A stretch of DNA of 64,000 nt from Hepsetus odoe. Its lineage: Eukaryota; Chordata; Actinopteri; Characiformes; Hepsetidae. The DNA is taken from contig CM029379.1 in the NCBI GenBank assembly GCA_017165825.1, positions 25,788,257 to 25,852,256 of the forward strand, given 5' to 3'. Each line of letters opens with the position of its first letter. The stretch's first letter is position 1. The notes beneath the pieces are model-generated. The model did not search any database. It was given only the letters and a program-made list of their open reading frames with translations, and was not told where the DNA came from. Position numbers and translations under genes: made by a program. Positions 11,434 through 21,707 of the stretch are shown in pieces.

Positions 11434-12060
11434 ATGTGTGAGGGCAGTGTGACAGTGCTGAGATCTGCAGTGGGAGTGACGGATGCATTCAAGGTAGAGG
11501 TTGGATTACAACAAGGATCAGCGCTGAGCCCATTATTGTTTGCAATATTAATGGACAGGTTGACAAATGAGATTAGACAGGAGTCCCTGTGGATGATGAT
11601 ATTTGCTGATGATATTATGATCTTCAGCAAGAATAGGTAGCAGGTTGAGAAAATCCTGGAGAGATGGAGATATGCTCCAGAGAGGAGAGGAATGAATGTG
11701 AGTAGGAATACATGAGTGTGAATAAAAAGGAGGAAAGTGGAATGGTTAGGATGGAGGGAGTAGAGGTGACAAAGGTGGAGGAATTTAAATACTTGGGATC
11801 AACAGTTATGTGTAATGGCGTGTGAGGAAGAGAGGTGAAGAAGAGAGTCCAGGCAGGTTGGAATGGGTGGAGTAGAGTAGAGTGATTTGTGACAGACAGG
11901 TACCAGCAAGAATGAAAGGGAAGGCTTAAATGACAGTAGTGAGACCAGCTATGTTATATGGGTTGGAGACGGTTGCACTGATAAAAAAGACAGGAGGCAG
12001 AGCTGGAGGTGTCTGAGATTTCCGTTGGGTGTGACAAGGAGGGACAGGATTAGAAATTAG
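11434..12060 (+). mobile_element. RTE-type LINE, left part of a copy split by a Tc1 element
   Basis: The plus strand reads EVGLQQGSALSPLLFAILMD and MMIFADDIMIFS, the reverse-transcriptase fingers and catalytic FADD box of the RTE family. Frameshifted C-terminal coding follows (GGAGGAATTTAAATACTTGG at about 11,780). The copy stops at 12,060 inside the RNEYIRGT block and resumes at 13,135. Confidence 0.8.
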
Positions 12061-12062
12061 TA

Positions 12063-13132
12063 CAGTATCTCACAAAAGTGAGTATGCCCCTCACATTTTT
12101 GTAAATATTTTATTATATCTTTTCATGGGACAACACTGGAGATATGACACTTTGATACAATGTAAAGTAATCAGTTTACAGCTTGTTTTACTTTGTAACT
12201 TGCTGTCCCCTCAAAATAACTCAACACACAGCCATTAATGTCTAAACATGTTTGACACCATCTGAATAAAATAAGTTCATCTTGGTCTCATCAGACCAGT
12301 GGACATGATTCCAGTAATCCTTGTCTTTAGTCTGCTTGTCTTCAGCAAACTGTTTGGGCTTTCTTGTGCATCATCTTTAGAAGAGGCTCCTTCTGGGACA
12401 ACAGTCATGCAGACCAGTTTGATGCAGTGTGTGGCATATAGTCTGAGCACTGACAGGCTGACCCCCCACCCCTTCAACCTCTGCAGCAATGCTGGGAGCA
12501 CTCATATGTCTATTTTCAAAAGACAACCTCTGGATATGATGCTGAGCACATATATTCAACTTCTTTGGTCAACCGTGGTGAGGCCTGTTCTGAGTGAAAC
12601 CTGTCCTGCTAAACCACTGTATGGTCTTAGCCACCGTGCTGCTGCTCAGTTTGCTGCCACTCAGGGTGTTGTCAATCTTCTTATAGCCTAGGCCAACTTT
12701 ATGTAGAGCAACAAATCTTTTTTTCAGATCCTCAGAGAGTTCTTCGCCATGAGGCTCCATGTTGAACTTCCAGTGACCAGAATGAGAGATTAGGAGAGTG
12801 ATAACACCAAATTTAACACACCTGCTCCCCATTCACACGAGACCTTGTAACACTAATGAGTCACATGACACCAGGGACGGAAAATGGCTAATTAAGCACA
12901 ATGTGGACATTTTTCACTTAGGGGTGTACTCACTTTTGCTGCCAGTGGTTTAGACATTAATGGCTGTGTGTTGAGTTATTTTGAGGGGACAGCAAATGTA
13001 CACTGTTATACAAGCTGTACACCGACTACTTTACATTGTATCAAAGTGTCATATCTTCAGTGTTGTCCCATGAAAAGATATAATAAAATATTTACAAAAA
13101 TGTGAGGGTGTGTTCACTTTTGTTAGATACTG
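12063..13132 (-). mobile_element. Tc1/mariner element inserted at TA in an RTE LINE
   Basis: The element is bounded by TA on both sides (12,061-12,062 and 13,133-13,134) and has inverted ends starting CAGTATCT with about 190 bp of matching inner sequence. The minus strand carries the transposase N-terminus (EELSEDLKKRFVALHK, then SSSTVAKTIQWFSRTG) and the second DNA-binding and linker part (QHHIQRLS, SAPSIAAEVEGVGGQPVSAQT). Coding stops around the first catalytic Asp at about 12,280. The rest of the DDE domain is deleted, giving a 1.07 kb element instead of roughly 1.6 kb. Several stops also interrupt it. Confidence 0.85.
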
Positions 13133-13134
13133 TA

Positions 13135-13440
13135 TATCAGAGGGACAGCCCAGGTTAGATGTTTTGGAGACAAAGTTAGAGATGCAAGGTTGCATTGGTT
13201 TGGACATGTCCAGAGGAGAGATGAGGATCATATTGGGAGGAGGATGTTGAAGATGGAGCTGCCAGGAAAGAGGAGAAGAGGAAGACCAAAGAGGAGGTTT
13301 ATGAATGTATTGAAAGAGGACATGAAGGTGGTCAGTTTGAAGAAGGAAGATGCAGAGGACAGGAAGAAATGGAGACAGTTCATCCGCTGTGGCTAAATGG
13401 GAGCAGCCGAAAGACAAAGAAGAAGATTAGACAACGATAT
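13135..13440 (+). mobile_element. RTE-type LINE, right part and 3' end
   Basis: Continues the RTE frame after the Tc1 insertion. The 68-residue reading frame has MHWFGHVQRRDEDHIGRRML, KRRRGRPKRRFMNV and WRQFIRCG, the conserved RTE C-terminus. It ends in the usual 3' tail (GAGCAGCCGAAAGACAAAGA) at about 13,400-13,425. Confidence 0.85.
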
Positions 13441-14160
13441 GTGAACATTTCTTAATAAAAAACAGAATATTTAATGGTGTGTCCTAACTTTTTCACATGA
13501 CTGTATTTTGTGTCTATTGGTATTTATGAATCATTGAGAAACTGAGTAGCAAACCAACTGAAATGTCATATGAAGTTCCACAAGGATTTATTTATGAACG
13601 CTTTTAATTTAACCCCTACTTTATAATCCAGTCATATCACAAAATAGTGGTTCTCTGCCACAGCTATATAGATGATACCCAGATCCAACTGGCTTACTAA
13701 CCAGATCATTTTGGCCTTGTGGATTCACTCTTTTTTCTGTATGGAGATCCAAATCAAATTTTCAAGATTAAAATCCTTTACCTCAGGTTCTCTGTTCTGG
13801 TGTTGTGGGTTTTAGCTGAGACATTATCAAGGAGAAAGTGGAAAGAATGCTCTTTTTACCCAGTTTTTCCAGTGGGTTTAAATATGTTTTTGAAATGTTT
13901 TTTTTTTCTCTGGGGTGTGTGAATTTTCCTGATGTTCTACACAATTTATTAATATTCCAGCTCTAGTTCCACCTACTAATATTCCCCAAATTAAACTTCC
14001 AACCCTGGAAGAGTGAAGCCTAGAAAGTGCCACCACATCTTTTTGAACTTTTATTACTAAAACATCATTGAACATCATAATATGCTGGAAGGAGAATGTC
14101 ATAACAAACTCTTATGAGGGCTAGGAGCCTCATTCAGAAGTTCCATTACTGTAGCATTTA
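13441..14160. other. Intergenic; decayed LINE reverse-transcriptase trace at 13,560-13,700
   Basis: Around 13,575-13,700 the plus strand has a worn reverse-transcriptase trace (GAAGTTCCACAAGGATT, then TATATAGATGATACCCAGATCC for Y-DDTQI). The rest holds no feature I can name. Confidence 0.35.
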
Positions 14161-14174
14161 TTTTAGGATTTTAC

Positions 14175-14330
14175 AGCTGCCTGCTGAAGAATTACTAGAT
14201 AGAGATAGGTGAAGTGGCCAAATGCTATACAATATTCTGTGGTGAAGCCATGCTTTGTCTTCGTTGTATGTTGGCAAGTTTCACAAGCAATGATCTGCCT
14301 TACTGATGTGGAATAGAGGTGATAAACCTT
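14175..14330 (-). pseudogene. Relic of ALPK1 coding exon 12
   Basis: The minus strand reads TTEYCIAFGHFTY, which matches TTEYGIAFGHFTYEFSN in exon 12 of the intact ALPK1 gene at 27.6 kb. At DNA level the shared core is around 14,205-14,250 (AGGTGAAGTGGCCAAA is identical in both). Similarity continues more weakly toward 14,300 (TGTTGGCAAGTTTCACAAG versus TGTTGGTGAGTTTTACAAA). Frame and splice sites are lost. With the duplicate piece at 26.4-26.7 kb it suggests a decayed second copy of the ALPK1 3' half. Confidence 0.65.
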
Positions 14331-15960
14331 GTTAGTTGTGCTCTGAGCCATGTGTGATTTGGACAAAGCCTACAACTAGAGCTTTAGCAAAGAATCATTT
14401 TACTATTTTTGTTTTCTCCACGGCAATGCTGGGTAATTAAATCACGTCATCTCGCTTTTGCAACTGTTGTCACAAAGCAACTTTTTTTGTTTTAACCGCT
14501 AGAGTGGTCAAGCCAAAGGTCACAGAGGATACACTTCTAAAGCTGCAGGTAGAAAGCTTGGGTATGCTATTCATTTAACACTATAATACCACTTCAGAAT
14601 GAGTAATCATGTCACAATTTAGCCTGACCTTCCCCACAAATTATTATTCGTATAACATAACAATTGTATAACAATACAAAATGTATAACATTTGTTCAAC
14701 TCTACACTGAATGTTGTGTACATGCTGAATCTATTTTAACTCTTTGCAAAAGGTTATTGTATTTCTGTTAAGTCAACCACCATTCTGGAAACCTAGTAAA
14801 TGTAGCAACCAAGAATGCATTTGGATCACAGACAGGATAAGTCAGTTACCAGAGTAAGTTTAAATGAGTAAAATAAGCCACTGAACATTGCCCTTGTAGA
14901 GTTTTCATCAGGTAGTTTTATTGTTTGTGTGATCACCTTTTTAGTATAGAGAGCTGACACAACAGCAGACCATCAACATTCCTTATTGGGGAATTTTCAG
15001 CTAAAAGTCATTAAGCCTTCTCATTTTAATAGGCTTAAATCTTCTGTTTAAGGCACTGAGCCGCTGTGGGTGACGTTGGTGTTTCTGAACGACTGTTTTG
15101 TCTACTCGATTGACAGCTTCCTGACATCTCGCTGAAAATCATTAAAACTCTATAAAGACGTCACCAAGAAACCCCTATGGTCCTACAGTTTGTAATTAGG
15201 CAGGCTTGCGTCTACCTCAGTCCAGGTGAGCATTTTCAACCAGGTTGATCTGTTCCTAATTAATGGTGCATAAAGAATTTTGGCTTGCAACATAAACATT
15301 AAAGAGAACCATGTCATGCCAAACTAAATTTTATAAAATTTGATGTTGTATGTAAGTCCATGCATTCAAAATATACACATTAAGCTCCAAACGCAGCCAT
15401 TAACTCCAGCCACTGAACTGTTTTAGACAGAGTCCAATAATGGCAGAGATCACATATTTAAGTCTATATGTTTTGAATGTAACAAAAAACTTTGCTGTTG
15501 AATTCTGAGGGAGACATAAAACTAGATAAATATCACAATGGGATCAGAGGGGAAAATCATAATGCAAGAAAATGTATGATATGTGGTCTTCACAACAAAA
15601 AGTTGCATTTGTAAATGAATTAAAAGAAAGAAAATTTCAAAGACTAGGTGGACATTAATAAACTTTTGAGGCAGTGAAGTTTTAGGTAGTGTCGGTTGGG
15701 TAGGGCACATTCATATTAATCTTTAAAAGATTGCAAAAGATAAAAGTTAGGGAATGTTAAGCATATTCCCAACAATATCTAGAGCTTTTCTTTTATTTTG
15801 ATAAAAAAAAAATTTTTTATAATTACCTATATTTCTACATTAACATTGCATTAAACATCATACAGTATTTTATATGTCCTCAAACAATTGAGACAAATAT
15901 GTGTTCATATTCCATGAGTATTTTCAGTCAAGGGGTTCATAATCAGTTGCACAGTTTTAC
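14331..15960. other. Intergenic; possible TATA-plus-donor segment at 15,060-15,227
   Basis: Mostly AT-rich and without recognised coding. At 15,060-15,240 the sequence is less AT-rich, with TGACG and GACGTCAC words, a CTATAAAG box at about 15,150 and a good 5' splice consensus CCAG|GTGAGC at 15,225-15,232. It could be an unrecognised first exon or a regulatory element; see the findings. Confidence 0.3.
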
Positions 15961-15964
15961 TCAA

Positions 15965-16850
15965 AGAACAGGGATCTGTTAATGTCTGATCTTCACAACA
16001 CCCCTTTGTGGAAAGTGCATCAAGACATGAACAAAGGAGCTTTCTGAGGACTAAAATATTTGTGGATGCTCAGGCTAGAAAATGTTACAAAACCATCTCT
16101 TAAAAGTTTGGACTCCATTAATCAGTCAGACAGATTGTGTACAAATTCCAGACCATTGTTACTCTTCTGTGGAGTGGTTGATCAACAAAGATCAACGCAA
16201 AAACAAGGACTGTATCATTCTGTGAGGTCACAAAGGAACCCAGGATATCTGTATGCTTTTTTCACATCCTTTGATTTTAATGTTCATTGTTGGACCCTCA
16301 GGAGAACACTAAACAATAATTTTATTCATGCCCACTCTCTCAATCAAGATTATTGCCTGTCTTCAGTTTCCTAAAGAAAACATCAAGCCCAAAGACTAGT
16401 GGAAAAAATATTTTATAGACAAACAGTACCAAAGTGGAGCCTTTGATTTAACTAAAAAAAAAATCATCATGTTTGGAAAAAGGAACACTGCTTTTCAGCA
16501 TGAGGTCCTAATCGCGTCCGTGAAGCATAATGGTGGTGGTTTCATAGTTCAGATTTGCTTTGCTGGATTTCAGCCACCATTGATGAAACAAAGAGCTGTA
16601 AGATATGCCTTTGGATTCTAAAGGAAAATGTTAGTACACCTGTCCACTAGAAAGCTAAAGAAAGAAGTGAGTCATGCAGAAAGACAATGACGCTAGGCAC
16701 AAAGGGAATGGTTAAAGAAGAAAAGTTCAAGCAAAAGTTGAATCTTGACCTTAACTCAGTACAATTCAAACTAATTATCAGTATTCTCCTACACACAGTA
16801 TTCTTTCTTAATTCAAAAGGGACTACCACCTTATCTGATTTTTTTTTTAA
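15965..16850 (+). mobile_element. Decayed Tc1-like transposase copy
   Basis: Order and wording match a Tc1 transposase on the plus strand: a start region near 15,975-16,040 (AATGTCTGATC, CATCAAGACATGAACAAAGG), a helix-turn-helix part with CAGTCAGACAGATTGTGTAC (16,124), AGGAGAACACTAAACAATAA (16,301), TAATGGTGGTGGTTTCATAG (16,529), AGAAAGACAATGACGCTAGG (16,678) and TTGACCTTAACTCAGTAC (16,743). It is full of frameshifts and internal losses. It belongs to a different Tc1 subfamily from the 12 kb and 53 kb copies. Confidence 0.7.
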
Positions 16851-17025
16851 AGCAGTGACAACATAGTAATGTGTTGGGCTGTGTGTGTACAGCTAAGGTG
16901 TGAACTCTAGTGGCCTTTTTGTGCATTCCCTTGCTGCTTGCACTACCAGCCACAGCCGGGTCAGATTACACTGCCCTGTGCAGCCTCTCTTTCCGCCTGG
17001 TTCAGTGGCTGTAGGGCAACTGCAG
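16851..17025. other. Spacer, nothing recognised
   Basis: GC-richer than its surroundings from about 16,900. No exon or known repeat was identified. Confidence 0.3.
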
Positions 17026-17295
17026 CTGCTGGGGCAGCGGTGGCCTAGTGGTAAGGGCATTAGTCGGAGGATCGGGGGTTCAAACCCCTTCCCAATAGGT
17101 TGCCCTGAGGTACCCTTGAGCAAGGTACCGTCCCCATCACTGCGCCCCGGGCGCTTTCAATAGCTGCCCACTGCTGCACGGGTTTGATTGTGCATGGGTT
17201 AAATGCAGACGTCCAATTTCGTTGTGGTTCATGTGTGCTGTGCCATGACCTCGCAATGACAAGGGTTGTCACTTTCACTTTTTCACTTCACTTCA
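17026..17295 (+). mobile_element. tRNA-derived SINE, best-preserved copy
   Basis: The head keeps a pol III A-box-like GTGGCCTAGTGGTAAGG and a B-box-like GGGGGTTCAAACCCC. The body has TTGCCCTGAGGTACCCTTGA, GCAAGGTACCGTCCCCATC and CTGCCCACTGCTGCACGGG, and the tail is CACTTTCAC/CACTTCAC rich. Related pieces occur at 4.1, 8.8, 19.8-20.2, 27.0, 62.2 and 63.65 kb, so the family was active in this genome. Confidence 0.85.
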
Positions 17296-17690
17296 TTCCC
17301 CCAATTCTATAAGAGCAGTTCTCCGCCTGGCCGCTAGGGGGAGTGTGAGAGTTTTAGTGAGAGCGGGGAGTGAGACACTATAATGAGGAATAATTCACTA
17401 CAGCTGTCACTCCTCTATAAAAGACCATCAGGCCAGCTAGTCTGTGCTGCTCATTTCCTGAGCGGCTGGTAATTTGGTAAAAGTCCTGAGTTTACTCTCG
17501 GGTCTCCCGGTGCTCTCTTTGTGTTGAAGTCAGACTTTAACTCCACAACTTTCTCCTTCAGCTTTACTGGAGTTACACCTCCTCCCTCCAGTTTACCTCT
17601 CAGAATGAGAGGAAAAAAGAGGAAATAAAGAACAAAATAGTCTCTCTCTCTCTCACTCAAGCACACACACACACACACACGATTAAAGTC
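17296..17690 (+). promoter_or_regulatory. TATA-containing, LTR- or promoter-like segment
   Basis: It contains a CTCF-like word (GGCCGCTAGGGGGAG, about 17,329-17,343), a CTATAAAAG box at about 17,414, a GC-richer leader and an AATAAA near 17,625, followed by TC and CA simple repeats. This arrangement resembles an LTR or a small promoter. No matching second end or coding region was seen. Confidence 0.35.
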
Positions 17691-19740
17691 ATCTTTCCGT
17701 TTATTCTGAGTTTATTTTTAATTTTCTCCCTCTTTACAGTCTGCCATTTTTTTCTCCACGCATTTTGAGACTCAGACAGCTTTGTTTTCCACCTGTATTA
17801 ATCCTATTATTTTTCACCTGTTTTTTAATCAGTAATTTGGGTTTGACAAACTCTGGTCTCACTCTTGGGTCCTCACCTAGTGTTCACTGTGTTTGGGATA
17901 AACCGCACCCTAACAGATTAACTCCATTAGTGAATAATCTGGGCAACTTTAGTGATTCTTTTTTTTTTTTTTTAAGAAACAGTTCCTGAAAAAAAGTCTT
18001 GGTGTCCTTTGTTGATGAGTTTACAGGTTTCTCTTGGATAAACGGCATTAATATTTGCTTATATTACAGCAAAATGTGACAAATGTATTGAAAGATGTTT
18101 TGTTTCCTTTTCCCAGCGAGAAGATATATATATATATATGATGCAATAGTCGGTTTATAAAAAGTCTTGAGAATTGCTCAATCAGGAGACAATAGAATTA
18201 ATTTAATGCCACTTTTATTAGACTTTTATTGTGGATGTTCCTAAACATTCTTTTCATTTTAGAGTCCTGTCCAACATACTGGATATGTCTTACACTTCTG
18301 TATATTCACAGCTTCAGATTATTCTGTAATTATTATGAAAATAAGGTCAGTTATGTAATGATATAAAGTTAACTGATCCAGACATCTGCCTCTTAAAGCT
18401 CCCTCACAGGACGTTCTGACATGAAATGGTTATGAAGACCCTGCCTGACGCGCCGAGACATGTTTTACCAGAATTTGGAGAAGCTTCTGGCCTTAAATTA
18501 AACCCGTTTATGGTGGAGGGATGAAAAGTGAAGACACTTGTTCAAAATATCTCAGAGACATGGCTAGGTGTCAATGGTGGGTATGGAGAGTAAATGAAAT
18601 TACAGTCAGACAGGTTCCTTTCAGCACTACTGTAAAGAAATCTCCACAATGAGCTTTTCGCAATTTTAAATCAAACCTCTTAATGATTTGTTTAAATCTT
18701 ACATACTGGATTCATTTTTTAATTGGTTACAAGGTAACATTAGAATTCTAAACTGGATGTTATTCTGAGCATATTTTACTTCATTACATTTTACATTTTA
18801 TTAGAGAGAATCATGTTTGTATTAAATGGACATCAAAGCTTTAAAGACTGTATCTGAAGAATTCTAAGCTAGATGGTATTCTGAGCGTGAAACAGAAAAC
18901 TGATGAGCTCTGCTGAAGAGTTTTAGGTCTTTTTAGATCCTGTATCCTGATAGTTTTTACATGTGACATTATAATCCCAAATGGTGCAACTTCAGGGTAA
19001 TTTGTACTTTGTAGAAGGTGTAATAATGTCTGAGAACTAAGTTTACTTTACTTTTATTCAAGATCATGGTTGTAATAAACTAGACTACTGCACTGTACAG
19101 TAACAATATCGCCTCAACACTGTGAGATTATTTATCAATGAACTGATCGGTAAAATGATCCAGAATAACTAAGAAAGTCACATTTTTAGTTCCTTGAAAG
19201 CTTGAAACAATGTTCTTGGTTTGGTATTTTTTTTACTTTTCTTGGGATTCAAGTTTTGTTGCTGCACATATGTGTCAAAGTTGTATGTTTCAGTTAACTG
19301 AATTTCTTCGTCTTTGTTTAATCTGCATTACCTGAGTATATATAACTGATTTATAAGTCATTATTATCTGATTATATTCCTTGATCCTCTTTCACAATAA
19401 ATGAACTAATTGAACTAGTCTTTAGTTCCTTTAGTAAAGCTTTTTCCTATTTGTTTTCTTATTAGTATTTACAAAATGTAACTTTATATGGAATTAAATT
19501 CTTTTGATTAAAGCCTAAAACAGCTGCTATGCTTTACAGCAGGTCTGTAATGTGTTTCAAATGGAGAGATGTCAGAATAGATTTTCACTACTTTTTAAAA
19601 AGGATCCACCGGTGATGACATGAAACCCTCATCGAAAAATAGCTGGAAATCTATGTTGTTATCCAAGTAATCCAAAAGTGTCCAAACTAGTGTTGGAAAA
19701 ATTAACAATTTAGGTCCCAATTTGCATTAAAGAACACTAA
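17691..19740. other. AT-rich intergenic DNA, nothing recognised
   Basis: I see only AT-rich unique-looking sequence, with short T runs near 17,960 and an AT run near 18,125. No exon, RNA gene or repeat family was identified. Confidence 0.4.
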
Positions 19741-19759
19741 ATCATCCCAGCTCACACAG

Positions 19760-20260
19760 GGCAAAGGACAGGTCGCCAGCCCATCGCAGGGACGAGCGTG
19801 ACGGGGACGGCACCTTGTGCAAGGGTACCTCAGGGCAACCTATTGCGGAGGGGTTCAAACCCCCGATCCTACAATCATGTGGCCAACACCCTAACCACTG
19901 GGCCACTGCTTTTGATCAGTGCTTTCCCCAGGATCGGAAGGTTGTGGGTTTGAATTCTGAAGTAGCAGGACTCTGAGCAAGAAACTCACTGCTCCCCAGG
20001 TGCTGGACATAGCTGCCCACTGCTGCAAAGTGGGAATGGGGTAAAAGCAGAGGATGCATTTTATTGTGTTTCACTCTGTGCTGTGTTTCACAATGACAAT
20101 GAGGCACTTTCACTCCCAGAGTAGGAGCTGTGGGCTGCAATGGTGGGGCAATACTTGCTCAAGGGTGTCTAAGAGTAACCTACTGGTCTGGGACTAAAAC
20201 CCATGACCTTCCTGATCATGTGGGTAACTAGGCCACCCCTGCCCAGCTTGTATTTATTTT
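19760..20260. mobile_element. Cluster of three SINE pieces in alternating orientation
   Basis: A minus-oriented copy (19,790-19,915: AGGGTACCTCAGGGCAACCT, GGGGTTCAAACCCCCGATCC, complement of a tRNA-like head), a plus-oriented diverged copy (19,915-20,115: GGAAGGTTGTGGGTTTGAAT, CTGCTCCCCAGGTGCTGG) and another minus-oriented piece (20,150-20,250: GTAACCTACTGGTCTGGGAC). All belong to the tRNA-derived family seen at 17 kb. Confidence 0.65.
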
Positions 20261-21700
20261 GAATATTACTTGTTACTGCAGCAACTGAATAATGTTCTTT
20301 CTTTTTGCACTGCGACAGAACATTTGAGGTTGTGTGCTATGACTCGTCACAGCTGTACTGGCTAAACTTTCATCAAAATGTGAAGATGTTTCCTCTCGTT
20401 CTTTTGTTTAATAAAATGAACAATCATAATTACCCACACAGAATACTTGTTCTTTTTAGTCAGTATTTATTTTCCCTTTGTCTACGGTCACATAAGGAAT
20501 GCAATTTTAAAGTGGGAAATCTATCAAAGATCATTAAAATTGGTAATAAGAAGTCTAATTCTGTCAGGACCAAGACTCAAGACCATACTCTGGACCGAGA
20601 CTCATTTCTAGTAGTCTGACTACAGTGGAAAGTTTTGCAAGACCGGTTTCAAGCATAAGGAAGGTCTGGACTGGCCGACAGATAAACAGGACCTGAATCG
20701 CAGGAAAGGAAACCCTTTAAATGGGATGGTTTCATCCTGCCCCAAACAGGGACACCATTGCTCTTAGGGACAAACATCAGCTACGATTTATAAGGGTGTG
20801 ATCACAAGGAGCTGGAGATTAAAAGACAGTAGCAGGGAGCCTGTATTTAAATGGTCAGGAGATCCCAGTAATGGAGGCTTCTGGAATTAAGGTGCAATGG
20901 ATCCAGTGACGTTCACAGAAGAGTTTGGGGTTGCAGAGATGTACAGAGAAGCATTCGGTGGCAGAGAGCCGTTTGGAGGCTGTAAGAGATTAAACTTGTT
21001 AAACTTGACTGGCATCAATTTAACACAAACACAAAATCGGAACAAAAATCTCAATGAAGTAGATTTAAGTGTAATTTAAATCTAATACTGCAGTGTATTA
21101 GTATTCCTCTGTTTTTGGATGTTGCTTCCACTTATTGTTGTCCTCATACACTGTGCAATGCACGATTTGGCGCAATATGAGGAATTAAAGCTGGTTTTGT
21201 TATTTCAGCAGCACCCGTCACTAAACATACCCAGTAACTAGAGATCAAAATTTCATATCATTGCAGACACTCTGAATTTTCAGAAGAGCTTGAAGTCAGC
21301 CATAGTGGTGGGCTTTCAATCATGAAGTCAAATCTTAAGTCCTTTCAAGCTGGATATCAAGTCAAACCTTCATTCGTCTTTTGAGACAGATTTTCCTTGG
21401 TGCTCTAAAAGACTTAAATCCAGTAGACTTTTCAGCTTTTCTGTTTTTTAATGTATTTAATTTTAATTCATTCATATATCAAATATAATATACTATACTA
21501 ATAGTAAAAGAAAAATAAAGAATTCATTTTATTAAGATATGTCTTAATAAAATATAAAGAAAATTCATATAAAAAATATGGAGAAATGTGTTTCCCTGTA
21601 TTTGGATCCGCTTTTACAACATGGTGTGTATTGAGGTCTGTATGGTAGGCTGGCGTTGATGATTCGAGAGGTTAAACTCATCATGTTATGATTGATACAG
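20261..21700. other. Intergenic or downstream part of gene B, nothing recognised
   Basis: Any remaining 3' exons of gene B (minus strand) should lie here or further left. I could not identify one with confidence. The sequence is AT-rich, especially 21,430-21,590. Confidence 0.35.
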
Positions 21701-21707
21701 AACTCAC

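Noticed and set aside
12299..12691. 130-residue plus-strand frame with a hydrophobic start
   Set aside because: It is the reverse side of the Tc1 transposase; the minus strand carries the recognised motifs.
16900..17163. 87-residue frame at 16.9-17.2 kb
   Set aside because: It runs through the tRNA-derived SINE and has no coding signal.
20897..21079. Short frame beginning MDPVTFTEEFGVAEMYREAFGG
   Set aside because: No family resemblance, splice sites or partner exons were found.
21600..21660. Third exon of gene B reading PTIQTSIHTML then stop
   Set aside because: It would leave an intron of only about 50 nt after exon 2, shorter than normal for vertebrates.
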